From positions 1 through 20,647 of the IMG/VR virus record IMGVR_UViG_3300009103_000187: a DNA stretch of 20,647 bases, one strand, 5' to 3'. This DNA comes from a virus. The notes beneath the pieces are model-generated. The model saw only the letters and a program-made list of their open reading frames with translations. It searched no databases and was not told where the DNA came from. This document shows, piece after piece, positions 7,723 through 13,612 of the stretch. The first letter of the stretch is position 1. Each line of letters starts with the position of its first letter. A program made the position numbers and the translations under genes.

Positions 7723-8264
7723 TGCCTACATGGAATCATCTCGCCACGACCACAGTGTCTGGTTCGTCAACGTCGTCAATCAGTTTCACTTCGATCAGTC
7801 AAAGCTATAAGGACTTGGCGTTGTTCGGGATGTTGAAAGACGACGGCACAAGCTCCGGCGGTCAAAGCGGTTTGCTCATCTATTTCAAGGATTCGGGTGG
7901 TAACTCGATGGATATGGCTGGGGGTCTAATTGCTCAGAGCTGGGGCAGCGTCGTCTACTCCTACCAATATCCGAGCAGGAACGACATCCCGAGCTACATG
8001 CCAAACAACACGACGAGTTATACAGGGGTCGGTCCGCAGTACGCCTATATTTATGACTACTCGTCAACGACGGTTGCTAAGAACGTGCTGTGGATGAATG
8101 GCATTACTGGTCAAGACGCTCAAAACAACAACAACACTTGGCAGGCTTGGCGTATGTGCGTCAACGATTCGGGGAACGACGCAATCAGCGAAGTCACTAT
8201 CAACAGTCAGTCATATAATTATGTACCGGGAGCGATGATGTCCCTGTACGGAATCACGGCATAG
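7722..8264 (+). CDS. Putative receptor-binding tail protein, paralogue 3
   Basis: A 180-aa third member of the tandem set. The N-terminus TTTVSGSSTSSISFTSISQ followed by YKDL is clearly related to paralogue 1, and the C-terminus SLYGITA matches its end; the middle is highly diverged (YMPNNTTSYTGVG in place of the IPNY motif). Start overlaps the previous stop (TAATG at 7720-7724). Its stop codon lies within the AGGAGG ribosome site of the next gene. Likely part of a variable fibre-tip cassette. Confidence 0.7.
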   Translation: MPTWNHLATTTVSGSSTSSISFTSISQSYKDLALFGMLKDDGTSSGGQSGLLIYFKDSGGNSMDMAGGLIAQSWGSVVYSYQYPSRNDIPSYMPNNTTSYTGVGPQYAYIYDYSSTTVAKNVLWMNGITGQDAQNNNNTWQAWRMCVNDSGNDAISEVTINSQSYNYVPGAMMSLYGITA

Positions 8265-8272
8265 GAGGAACC

Positions 8273-8497
8273 ATGCCAAAAAAACTTGTCGTAGATGTCA
8301 CCGCAGGAACCGAAGAATATGTGGAGATGACGGCTGAAGAAATCACGCAAATGGAAGCTGATGCAGCGGCACGCCAAACTGAGATAGCCGCAGAGGAAGC
8401 CGCAGCGACTAAACATGCAGCAGACAAAGCGTCTGGTGAAGCGAAACTTGCTGACTTTGGGTTTTCGGCTGACGAAATAGCTGCTCTGGTGGGATGA
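8273..8497 (+). CDS. Small acidic protein after fibres, possible fibre chaperone
   Basis: A 74-aa protein with a short beta start (KKLVVDV), then a long Ala/Glu/Lys-rich helix that is probably a coiled coil (about residues 22-58), and a C-terminal FGFSADEIAALVG. Small proteins with this build (a TAEE helix followed by a GLTADEIAALLG-like end) are common directly downstream of tail-fibre genes, where a chaperone role has been suggested. It has the strongest ribosome site in the window, AGGAGG at 8263-8268 with 4-base spacing, so high expression is likely. Function is not proven for the family. Confidence 0.7.
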   Translation: MPKKLVVDVTAGTEEYVEMTAEEITQMEADAAARQTEIAAEEAAATKHAADKASGEAKLADFGFSADEIAALVG

Positions 8498-8512
8498 ACA
8501 TTTAGGTGTGAT

Positions 8513-9391
8513 ATGCGCAAACAGTGGGCAGTATCTCTGAAAGCCGCAGGGCTGAACGTCGAAACCATCGACGGCTGGCAAGTCCGGGCCGCTAGCTCGT
8601 ATTCGTTCGAGCCGGCCGGCATCATGTTGCATCACACCGCCAGTAATGCACAATCGGGGAATATGCCATGTAAGCGACTTATTTTGGAAGGCAGACGCGA
8701 CCTGAAAGGCCCGTTGTCGCAATTCACTGTGGGCCGTGACGGGCTCATCGTTTTGAACGCCGCCGGGCGGTGTAACCATGCCGGGCGTGGCATGGCGAAC
8801 CGAATCGAACAGCTATTAGCTGACGTGGAACCCCCCGACTACGGGCAAGGCTTATATGACGCACCGAAACCGGGTGCCTATCGTTCAGGCAACAAGCATT
8901 TCGTGGGTTTTGAGTGCGAAAATGACGGTATCGGGGAGCGTTGGAGCGACGAACTGATAGACGCAACCGTTCGGGCGTCCGCTGTGTTGTGCATTTTGCA
9001 CGACTGGAATCCCCTCACCCGGGTGTTGGGTCATCGTGAATGGACAAAACGGAAAGTAGACCCATCAGCGCGCATACCGTGGCGTCGCCTCATCGCAGAA
9101 GCAGCCACTACCGGCGAATTTGATTTACCGGAGCAAGCCGAGCCGCTACCGGCACCGAAAACCCGTGTCCTACGGCGTGGCGATATCGGCCCCGATGTTG
9201 CGTCGATACAAAAAGTTTTGGGAATCACCGCCGACGGCCATTTCGGACCGATCACCGAGCTTCACGTAAAACGCTTTCAGGGAAAAAACAAACTCGCAGC
9301 CGACGGTGTGGTGGGGCCTATCACCCACCGGGCATTAGTGTTGAAACAGAAGCGGCCTATTTTGAGGGAGTGGCCCAATGAAGTTTTATAA
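8513..9391 (+). CDS. Endolysin: N-acetylmuramoyl-L-alanine amidase with PG-binding domain
   Basis: A 292-aa lysis enzyme. Residues about 30-190 are an amidase_2/PGRP-type zinc amidase: the first zinc-ligand region is IMLHHTAS (His40-His41) and the second is LGHREWTKRKVDPS (His174, with Asp183 in the position of the third ligand). This fold cuts the bond between muramic acid and L-Ala. Residues about 218-285 form a PG_binding_1 domain (LRRGDIGPDVASIQKVLG, then FGPITELHVKRFQ and DGVVGPITHRAL) that holds the enzyme on the wall. There is no signal peptide, so release depends on the holin encoded directly after it. AGGTG precedes the ATG. The last 14 bases overlap the holin gene. Confidence 0.93.
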   Translation: MRKQWAVSLKAAGLNVETIDGWQVRAASSYSFEPAGIMLHHTASNAQSGNMPCKRLILEGRRDLKGPLSQFTVGRDGLIVLNAAGRCNHAGRGMANRIEQLLADVEPPDYGQGLYDAPKPGAYRSGNKHFVGFECENDGIGERWSDELIDATVRASAVLCILHDWNPLTRVLGHREWTKRKVDPSARIPWRRLIAEAATTGEFDLPEQAEPLPAPKTRVLRRGDIGPDVASIQKVLGITADGHFGPITELHVKRFQGKNKLAADGVVGPITHRALVLKQKRPILREWPNEVL

Positions 9392-9587
9392 AAACCTCGT
9401 CGAACGAGCCGTATTAACCGGCGTCCAAGCCTATTTGGGGATCATGGGCGCCGATCAACTCATGGACGTCAACATAGAAACGAACGAAATGGCGCTCGCA
9501 GCCGGTATCGGCGCAGCCTTGTCCGTTGTTAAGTCCGCTATAGCGTCAAAGCTCGGCAGCGGAACCGCTGACCTTTTCGACAAGTGA
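9378..9587 (+). CDS. Holin (r1t-like)
   Basis: A 69-aa membrane protein with two hydrophobic segments (VLTGVQAYLGIMGA at about 12-25, and MALAAGIGAALSVVKSAIA at about 38-56) separated by an acidic loop (DVNIETNE), plus a basic N-terminus (MKFYKNLVER). This is the pattern of r1t-type holins (PF16945) common in actinophages. It would form membrane lesions that release the endolysin. GAGGGAG lies about 7 bases before the ATG, inside the end of the endolysin gene, and the stop overlaps the next gene's GTG (GTGA). Confidence 0.8.
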   Translation: MKFYKNLVERAVLTGVQAYLGIMGADQLMDVNIETNEMALAAGIGAALSVVKSAIASKLGSGTADLFDK

Positions 9588-9859
9588 CCATAGAGGACAT
9601 CGCTGAGCGTTCCGATGTCTGGCGCGACTCCATCGAACATATCCTCAAAAATGTTAAGGCTGTTGTCGGTGCGATTATTGCCGCTGGTATCGGCGTGTGG
9701 GCGTTCTGGCCCGACGGACAACCAGAACCAACCGCCCCCGTCACCGACGAAGCGTGTGTAGCGCTGCTGGAATCATTGAACGATGAAAGCGTGCGAAACT
9801 GGTCCGAAGAACAATGGGGCGTTTTCGAGGCGTCACAACGGGCGCTGGAGTGTGACTGA
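9584..9859 (+). CDS. Single-span membrane protein of the lysis cassette
   Basis: A 91-aa protein with one predicted membrane span (AVVGAIIAAGIGVWAFW, about residues 26-42), a charged N-terminal helix of about 25 residues and an acidic C-terminal domain with two Cys (ACVALLESLNDES, and ALECD at the end). It starts with a GTG overlapping the holin stop. Its place directly after the holin suggests a second holin, an antiholin or another lysis regulator. A spanin is unlikely unless the host has an outer membrane, and no lipobox is seen. No family was recognised. Confidence 0.65.
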   Translation: MTIEDIAERSDVWRDSIEHILKNVKAVVGAIIAAGIGVWAFWPDGQPEPTAPVTDEACVALLESLNDESVRNWSEEQWGVFEASQRALECD

Positions 9860-10038
9860 TGGCCGTGACGTTTGACGAGTGGCTGACCGAAGGCATCGCT
9901 GCCGGTTACTGTTCGGAACCCGTATGTTTAATGCACGACTTCCCTTCATATTTGAGTGAGGAAGACCAGAAACGATTCGATGAAGGGCAGGATCCGTGTA
10001 TAGGGGGCGTCACGTTCTACCGCTACGAGCCAATCTAG
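9859..10038 (+). CDS. Small Cys-containing protein, unknown function
   Basis: A 59-aa protein translated from the ATG in a TGATG overlap with the previous stop. It has the spaced residues CSEPVC (Cys18, Cys23), His26, and DPCIGG (Cys47), a possible metal site, with acidic residues between. Short proteins with a C-x-x-x-x-C-x-x-H-D pattern followed by EEGGDPC are familiar from actinophage genomes as hypothetical proteins. Function unknown. Confidence 0.75.
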   Translation: MAVTFDEWLTEGIAAGYCSEPVCLMHDFPSYLSEEDQKRFDEGQDPCIGGVTFYRYEPI

Positions 10039-10049
10039 GCGGCGGTGTG

Positions 10050-10256
10050 ATGCGATTTGTAAATAGAGAGGTGACGCCCTACGAATACATCGCAGGGCGT
10101 TTAGCCGCTGTGGAAACGGAACGGGCAGAGCTTCTAGCCGCCCGGACCGCTTGCCTACAAAGCTGGCGTGACGAGGGAAAATCGTTGCGAGCAATAGGGA
10201 AACTATCGGGGCTCAGTTTTGCCCGGGTGAAACAGATCCTTGACGCCGACAAATAA
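10050..10256 (+). CDS. Small helix-turn-helix protein
   Basis: A 68-aa basic protein with a helical first half (YIAGRLAAVETERAELLAAR) and a C-terminal helix-turn-helix resembling sigma-70 region 4 or RNA polymerase sigma-like HTH folds (SWRDEGKSLRAIGKLSGLSF then ARVKQILDADK). It lies at the boundary between the lysis genes and the DNA-metabolism genes, so it could regulate one of them. The ATG at 10050 is the likely start; a GTG at 10047 is also possible and the open frame extends upstream. No strong ribosome site is seen. The function is a guess from the HTH alone. Confidence 0.7.
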   Translation: MRFVNREVTPYEYIAGRLAAVETERAELLAARTACLQSWRDEGKSLRAIGKLSGLSFARVKQILDADK

Positions 10257-10268
10257 ATCTGGTCTTGT
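10240..10268 (+). promoter_or_regulatory. Weak promoter candidate before the annealing-protein gene
   Basis: TTGACG at 10240-10245 is one base off the -35 consensus, and 17 bases downstream is TCTTGT (10263-10268), a poor -10 match. If used, transcription would start near 10276, the ATG of the next gene, which has no ribosome site; that would be a leaderless message, common in Actinobacteria. The -10 is weak and the -35 lies inside a coding region, so this is tentative. Confidence 0.25.
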
Positions 10269-10275
10269 GTGTGGC

Positions 10276-10731
10276 ATGCCTTGTACAAATGAATGGATCG
10301 CCGTATCTGAAACGACCGGCGAAATCTTAAAAGCGTTAAACGCCGCGGCGCTCGAAATTAAACCAGTGGCGAAATCAGGAAAAGCCGCTCAACAAATGGG
10401 CGGCTATGCCTTTAGAACAATCGACGACGTAGTAAACGCCTGCTCTGGTCCTATGAACCGGAACGGGCTTGTCCTTATTCCGGCTATGACCGAAACAAAA
10501 TCGGATGCGTGGAACGATAAGTGGCGCAAAGAATATGCGCGCTACCGGTTTCGCATCATGCACGTTTCCGGGGAATATATCGAAACGGAAATGGTCGCTC
10601 AGGCCCTCGACAACGGAGACAAGGGTTTAGGGAAGGCGACAAGCTATGCCTTAAAGGAAATGCTCACGAGAATGTTTCTTATACCAACGGGGGATGACAG
10701 CGAAAACACAAACTACGGGACGAACCGATGA
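10276..10731 (+). CDS. ERF-family single-strand annealing protein
   Basis: A 151-aa protein with the ERF (PF04404) pattern: GGYAFRTIDDVVNACSGPMN, a strand-rich centre (YRFRIMHVSGEYIETEMVAQ), and DNGDKGLGKATSYALKEML followed by TRMFLIPTGDD. ERF proteins anneal complementary single strands in phage recombination and recombination-dependent replication, often with a partner nuclease; a VRR-NUC nuclease is encoded 1 kb downstream. It is short, close to the bare core domain. The ATG at 10276 is preferred, but a TTG at 10240 would add 12 residues and overlap the HTH gene; neither has a good ribosome site. The stop overlaps the next ATG (ATGA). Confidence 0.85.
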   Translation: MPCTNEWIAVSETTGEILKALNAAALEIKPVAKSGKAAQQMGGYAFRTIDDVVNACSGPMNRNGLVLIPAMTETKSDAWNDKWRKEYARYRFRIMHVSGEYIETEMVAQALDNGDKGLGKATSYALKEMLTRMFLIPTGDDSENTNYGTNR

Positions 10732-11144
10732 GCCAGCCGACACTGTGGGGCGGTATTGACCCAGAAGAAACGGGGGGCGCCTACCGGAAGGACGGCCCGG
10801 ACAACAGTCTGAGAGCGGCCCGTAACGTCAAATCGGGAAGCTGGCACGCCTTCATCGCCGACACCCTTATGAGCGTCTATCCGGAAGGTTTAACGGCTCG
10901 GAACGTATCCGATCATTCTTTGGATTCTGGGAAGGGCCATTTAACACCCGAGAAAGCGAACACTCGATTAAAAGAACTACGGGACCGCGGTCTGGTGGAT
11001 TTCGTTTACGACGAACACACCCACCTGCCGATTGAGGCACCAACAACCGAGGGGAACACTGGGCGGCTTCATGTGTTGACCAGACAGGGTTACAACGAAG
11101 CGCTCAGCCTCCACGCGCAACGTATCGCAGGGGTGGGACAGTGA
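10728..11144 (+). CDS. Winged-helix-like protein, unknown function
   Basis: A 138-aa protein coupled to the ERF gene by ATGA. After a polar N-terminus (MSQPTLWGGIDPEETGGAYR) comes a region resembling a winged helix: SWHAFIADTLMSVYPEGLTA, KANTRLKELRDRGLVDFVYD as a recognition-helix-like stretch, and GRLHVLTRQGYNEAL as a wing plus helix. It may bind DNA near the recombination genes, but this is weak evidence and no family was recognised. Confidence 0.7.
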   Translation: MSQPTLWGGIDPEETGGAYRKDGPDNSLRAARNVKSGSWHAFIADTLMSVYPEGLTARNVSDHSLDSGKGHLTPEKANTRLKELRDRGLVDFVYDEHTHLPIEAPTTEGNTGRLHVLTRQGYNEALSLHAQRIAGVGQ

Positions 11145-11299
11145 TACCTTTTGAGCTTGTTTTGATTTTCGGTTTAATGTGCGCCGGGGAAATCATGGAT
11201 CGCCGGGACAGGGCATATAACGCCGCTTGGCAACTCGTATTGGACCGCACCCATCACGGCACCCCAATCAAGCCGTACGACTGGCAGATCGAGCCATGA
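11141..11299 (+). CDS. Small protein, unknown function
   Basis: A 52-aa ORF beginning with a GTG that overlaps the previous stop (GTGA) and ending in an ATGA overlap with the next gene. The N-terminus is hydrophobic (IPFELVLIFGLMCAGEIM), followed by charged residues (DRRDRAYNAAWQLVLDR) and a short polar end. It could be a small membrane protein, though the hydrophobic stretch is only about 17 residues. The two coupled junctions are the main reason to believe it is translated. Confidence 0.65.
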   Translation: MIPFELVLIFGLMCAGEIMDRRDRAYNAAWQLVLDRTHHGTPIKPYDWQIEP

Positions 11300-11751
11300 G
11301 CGCAGAAATTAGGCCGATCACCCTTAAAGCGGCTCGTACTTTTGTCGGCTCACATCACCGTCACAACCTGCCGCCACAAGGCGGCATGTTCGCCTGTCAG
11401 CTAGTCGAGAACGGCCAAACTCGGGGCGTCGCTATCGTGGGCCGTCCTGTAGCCCGAAAACTTGACGACGGATTAACAGCAGAAATAACCCGATGTTGCA
11501 CCGACGGCATAACTAACGGGTGTTCCATGCTGTACGGGGCCGCTGTCAGGGCGTGTAGGGCGCTTGGCTTTAGGGCAGTTATCACGTACACGCTCGAATC
11601 AGAAAGCGGAGCGTCGCTGAAAGCCTCTAACTGGAAACTAGATGCCGTGTTACCGGCGCAGGCATATTGGAAAAACCGTTACCAAACCGATTTATTCGGG
11701 AACGAGCGGCGACCGCCCGAACCTAAAAAGCGATGGACGATAACGCTATGA
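11296..11751 (+). CDS. XF1762-type GNAT-like acetyltransferase-related protein
   Basis: A 151-aa protein matching the XF1762 family of phage-encoded, GNAT-like proteins: EIRPITLKAARTFVGSHHRH, then GVAIVGRPVARKLDDGLTAE, CCTDGITNGCSMLYGAAVRA, and the C-terminal core ITYTLESESGASLKASNWK. The start is fixed by the ATGA overlap with the preceding gene, although the frame is open further upstream. The family is common in phages, often near DNA metabolism genes; I do not know of an established substrate. The conserved TYTLESESGASL segment corresponds to the acetyl-CoA side of the GNAT fold by analogy only. Confidence 0.85.
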   Translation: MSAEIRPITLKAARTFVGSHHRHNLPPQGGMFACQLVENGQTRGVAIVGRPVARKLDDGLTAEITRCCTDGITNGCSMLYGAAVRACRALGFRAVITYTLESESGASLKASNWKLDAVLPAQAYWKNRYQTDLFGNERRPPEPKKRWTITL

Positions 11752-12065
11752 CCGAACGGGAACTACAGCGAACCATTCTCCACGCCGCCGCTTTGTTCGG
11801 TTGGATTGTCCAACACAACGCGGACAGCCGTCGCGCTCACCCCGGCTGGCCCGATCTAGTGTTAGGGCACCCCGAAAGAAAAGAAGTGGTGATATGGGAG
11901 CTAAAAACAGCGAAAGGGCGGGTAACCAAAGATCAGGAAACGTGGCTGACGGTGCTATCAGAATCCGGTTACGAAGCCAGAGTGATACGCCCCGACGATT
12001 TGGAATGGGCCATAGACCGTTTACAACATCCGCAAAGCTGCTGGGGTAAACCCGATGTCGTCTAA
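11748..12065 (+). CDS. VRR-NUC domain nuclease
   Basis: A 105-aa protein with the full VRR-NUC (PF08774) core of the PD-(D/E)xK fold: an N-terminal helix with Glu and Gln (ERELQRTIL), HPGWPDLVLG (Pro35-Asp36), VIWELKTAKG (Glu51, Lys53), and Gln63 in TKDQETWL. Stand-alone phage VRR-NUC proteins are nucleases, in some cases acting on branched DNA; one job may be to process junctions made by ERF-mediated annealing. The ATG at 11748 in the ATGA overlap is chosen; an upstream in-frame ATG at 11733 would add five residues. The last bases overlap the next small gene by 11. Confidence 0.88.
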   Translation: MTERELQRTILHAAALFGWIVQHNADSRRAHPGWPDLVLGHPERKEVVIWELKTAKGRVTKDQETWLTVLSESGYEARVIRPDDLEWAIDRLQHPQSCWGKPDVV

Positions 12066-12204
12066 CGAACTCGAACTGTCCCCGGGCGAACAGGCCATTA
12101 CCAAAGAAGAACGACAGAAGGCGTTTGCTGAGGACGACGCGAAACGCTGTGAATGCCACCAACTGCTGCCCGACTTGTGTCCTACGAAGTGGATGGACAA
12201 ATGA
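12055..12204 (+). CDS. Small Cys-rich protein upstream of methyltransferase
   Basis: A 49-aa charged protein starting within the end of the nuclease gene and ending in an ATGA overlap with the methyltransferase start. It has a possible metal site near the C-terminus: Cys32, Cys34, His35 and Cys42 (CECHQLLPDLC). No family recognised. Its position and coupling to the next gene support expression; function unknown. Confidence 0.7.
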   Translation: MSSNELELSPGEQAITKEERQKAFAEDDAKRCECHQLLPDLCPTKWMDK

Positions 12205-13013
12205 AAATACTTAGCTTATGCAGCGGTTACGGCGGTTTGGATATCGCCGTAGAACAGCACTTCGCAGCGAAAACCGCGTACTGGTCCGACATTGACAAAA
12301 CCGCCTGTGACGTTATGACAGCCCGTTTCCCTGATGCCCAACCGATAGGGGATTTAACGACACTCGATTTAACAATGATTCACGCCGACGTTGTGACCGC
12401 TGGTTATCCCTGTCAGCCGTTTAGCACCGCAGGCAACCGATTAGGAGAAAAAGATGAAAGACACCTTTGGCCCTATATCCGACACACCATTAGCGTTCTA
12501 CGACCCCGATTCGTTGTGTTGGAGAATGTCGCAGGACACCTTTCAATGGGAGCCGCCGCCGTCGTTGGAGATCTTGCCGCCCTCGGGTATGACGCACAAT
12601 GGACAGTTATACGAGCGTCCGACGTCGGAGCCCCACACCAGCGAAAACGACTTTTCATTGTTGCCGACGCCGACGGTGGAACAGGGGAGAAGTTTGACCT
12701 CGGGGATGGCGACAGGGGACGGCCGCAAACCCGGCTCGACCGGAAAGCTCGGACTAACTTTAAACGACCTAGCCTTCCTTCAGAATTTGAAAGATACAGG
12801 AAAGCCGTCACCGGGTGGCAAGAAACCACCGGCAGACGTGCGCCTGTTCCCGTCAAGGGCAGCCGGATAACTGCTGAATGGGTCGAGTGGATGATGGGGC
12901 TAGAAAAGGGCTGGGTTTGCGATATCGCCCCCAGCAAAACTCAAGCTCTCAGACTGCTCGGGAACGGTGTTGTGCCGCAACAAGCTAAACGAGCGTTGGA
13001 GCTTCTTACATGA
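12201..13013 (+). CDS. dcm: C5-cytosine DNA methyltransferase
   Basis: A 270-aa protein with the motifs of C5-cytosine methyltransferases (PF00145) in order: motif I SLCSGYGGLDIAVE (5-18) for S-adenosylmethionine, motif IV GYPCQPFSTAG with catalytic Cys71, motif VI LENV (Glu108), motif VIII PHQRKRLFIVA (145-155), and motif IX-X LLGNGVVPQQAKRALELL at the end. The target-recognition part (about 160-230) is short and of low complexity. The start is fixed by the ATGA overlap, although the frame is open upstream to 12153. It probably methylates phage DNA against host restriction, or mimics a host pattern; target sequence unknown. No cognate restriction enzyme is seen. The gene contains a complete overlapping ORF (12454-12870). 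The symbol is a family label, not an orthology claim. Confidence 0.93.
   Translation: MKILSLCSGYGGLDIAVEQHFAAKTAYWSDIDKTACDVMTARFPDAQPIGDLTTLDLTMIHADVVTAGYPCQPFSTAGNRLGEKDERHLWPYIRHTISVLRPRFVVLENVAGHLSMGAAAVVGDLAALGYDAQWTVIRASDVGAPHQRKRLFIVADADGGTGEKFDLGDGDRGRPQTRLDRKARTNFKRPSLPSEFERYRKAVTGWQETTGRRAPVPVKGSRITAEWVEWMMGLEKGWVCDIAPSKTQALRLLGNGVVPQQAKRALELLT
12443..12448 (+). promoter_or_regulatory. Shine-Dalgarno of the ORF nested in the methyltransferase
   Basis: AGGAGA with 5-base spacing to the ATG at 12454. It is one of the best ribosome sites in the window, although it lies inside the codons for the conserved RLGEK segment of the methyltransferase, so it may exist by chance of that protein sequence. 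Confidence 0.55.
12454..12870 (+). CDS. Overprinted ORF inside the methyltransferase gene (+1 frame)
   Basis: A 138-codon ORF lying wholly within the methyltransferase gene (its residues 85-223) in the +1 frame. It has an ATG with AGGAGA 5 bases upstream. The product is Pro/Ser/Thr-rich and probably disordered: SDTPLAFYDPDSLCWRMSQ, PPSGMTHNGQLYERPTSE, then FSLLPTPTVEQGR. I recall very similar strings (SLCW, SGMTR-G-LYELPTSEP, LLPTPT) from annotated phage proteins, which suggests the frame is retained widely, but part of this may arise simply because it is the alternate reading of conserved methyltransferase motifs; for example LLPTPT lies on the codons for FIVADA. It ends before the C-terminal methyltransferase motifs. 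Real product or passive frame cannot be decided from one sequence. Confidence 0.45.
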   Translation: MKDTFGPISDTPLAFYDPDSLCWRMSQDTFQWEPPPSLEILPPSGMTHNGQLYERPTSEPHTSENDFSLLPTPTVEQGRSLTSGMATGDGRKPGSTGKLGLTLNDLAFLQNLKDTGKPSPGGKKPPADVRLFPSRAAG

Positions 13014-13612
13014 GCGCGCAAGCGGTAGGCCACGTTTGGAAATACGCCGATTTCGGAGGCGCAAAACTGTTAGTCCTCCTCGCGGTGGCAGACATCGCCA
13101 ACGACGTACACAACAACGAGATATTCATGGGGTCGGAGAAACTTGCCGCTAAGTGTCGTATGCATCCGGGCAACGTAAGGAAACGCCTAAAAGAACTCGT
13201 GGCCGACGGCTGGCTCATCGAATTGGAGCTAGGCGGAGGCATGGGGAAAACATCAAGATACCGATTTGTGCCTGTGGATATAACCGCGCCAAGTGGCGCG
13301 CAAGCTGATATAGACCGCGTCATACAGCGCGCAGAACCGCGTTCCACGGCGCGACATATAGGGAATAACTCAAATGAACTCAAAACAACGAAAGAAGATT
13401 CTGCTAACAATCACGTTGCTAGTGGTGTGGATAACAACAGCGCCCAGCACGACAGTCGCCACACCCGAGAACAGATCGAACGAAACACCGGTGGTGTCGC
13501 TAAAGCGCGAGCCGCTCTATCCCACGGCGACGACGGAAACAATGAGGAAGGTTCCTCACTTCCCCACCACGACCTCGACGCCAACAACCCGCCGCCCCCG
13601 GCGAATCCCTAG
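13010..13612 (+). CDS. Winged-helix DNA-binding protein, possible replication initiator
   Basis: A 200-aa protein coupled by ATGA to the methyltransferase gene. Residues about 8-90 match the winged-helix domain of phage replication-associated HTH proteins: VWKYADFGGAKLLVLLAVAD, then GSEKLAAKCRMHPGNVRKRL as the HTH, KELVADGWL, and a wing with KTSRYRFVPV. The rest is polar and low complexity (Asn, His, Asp, ending NPPPPANP). Residues 122-200 are encoded by DNA that also encodes the signal peptide and linker of the transglycosylase in another frame, which explains their odd composition. As no other initiator-like gene is present, it is the best candidate for replication initiation; this is inference. 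Confidence 0.75.
   Translation: MSAQAVGHVWKYADFGGAKLLVLLAVADIANDVHNNEIFMGSEKLAAKCRMHPGNVRKRLKELVADGWLIELELGGGMGKTSRYRFVPVDITAPSGAQADIDRVIQRAEPRSTARHIGNNSNELKTTKEDSANNHVASGVDNNSAQHDSRHTREQIERNTGGVAKARAALSHGDDGNNEEGSSLPHHDLDANNPPPPANP

Noticed and set aside
8219-8779. Reverse-strand ORF of 186 codons spanning the end of the fibre genes and the endolysin start
   Set aside because: It crosses three well-supported forward genes, has no start signal, and its Cys/His/Phe-rich product looks like random antisense.
12153-12200. Longer N-terminus for the methyltransferase
   Set aside because: Motif I should lie within a few residues of the start, and the ATG at 12201 is coupled by ATGA to the upstream Cys-rich gene.
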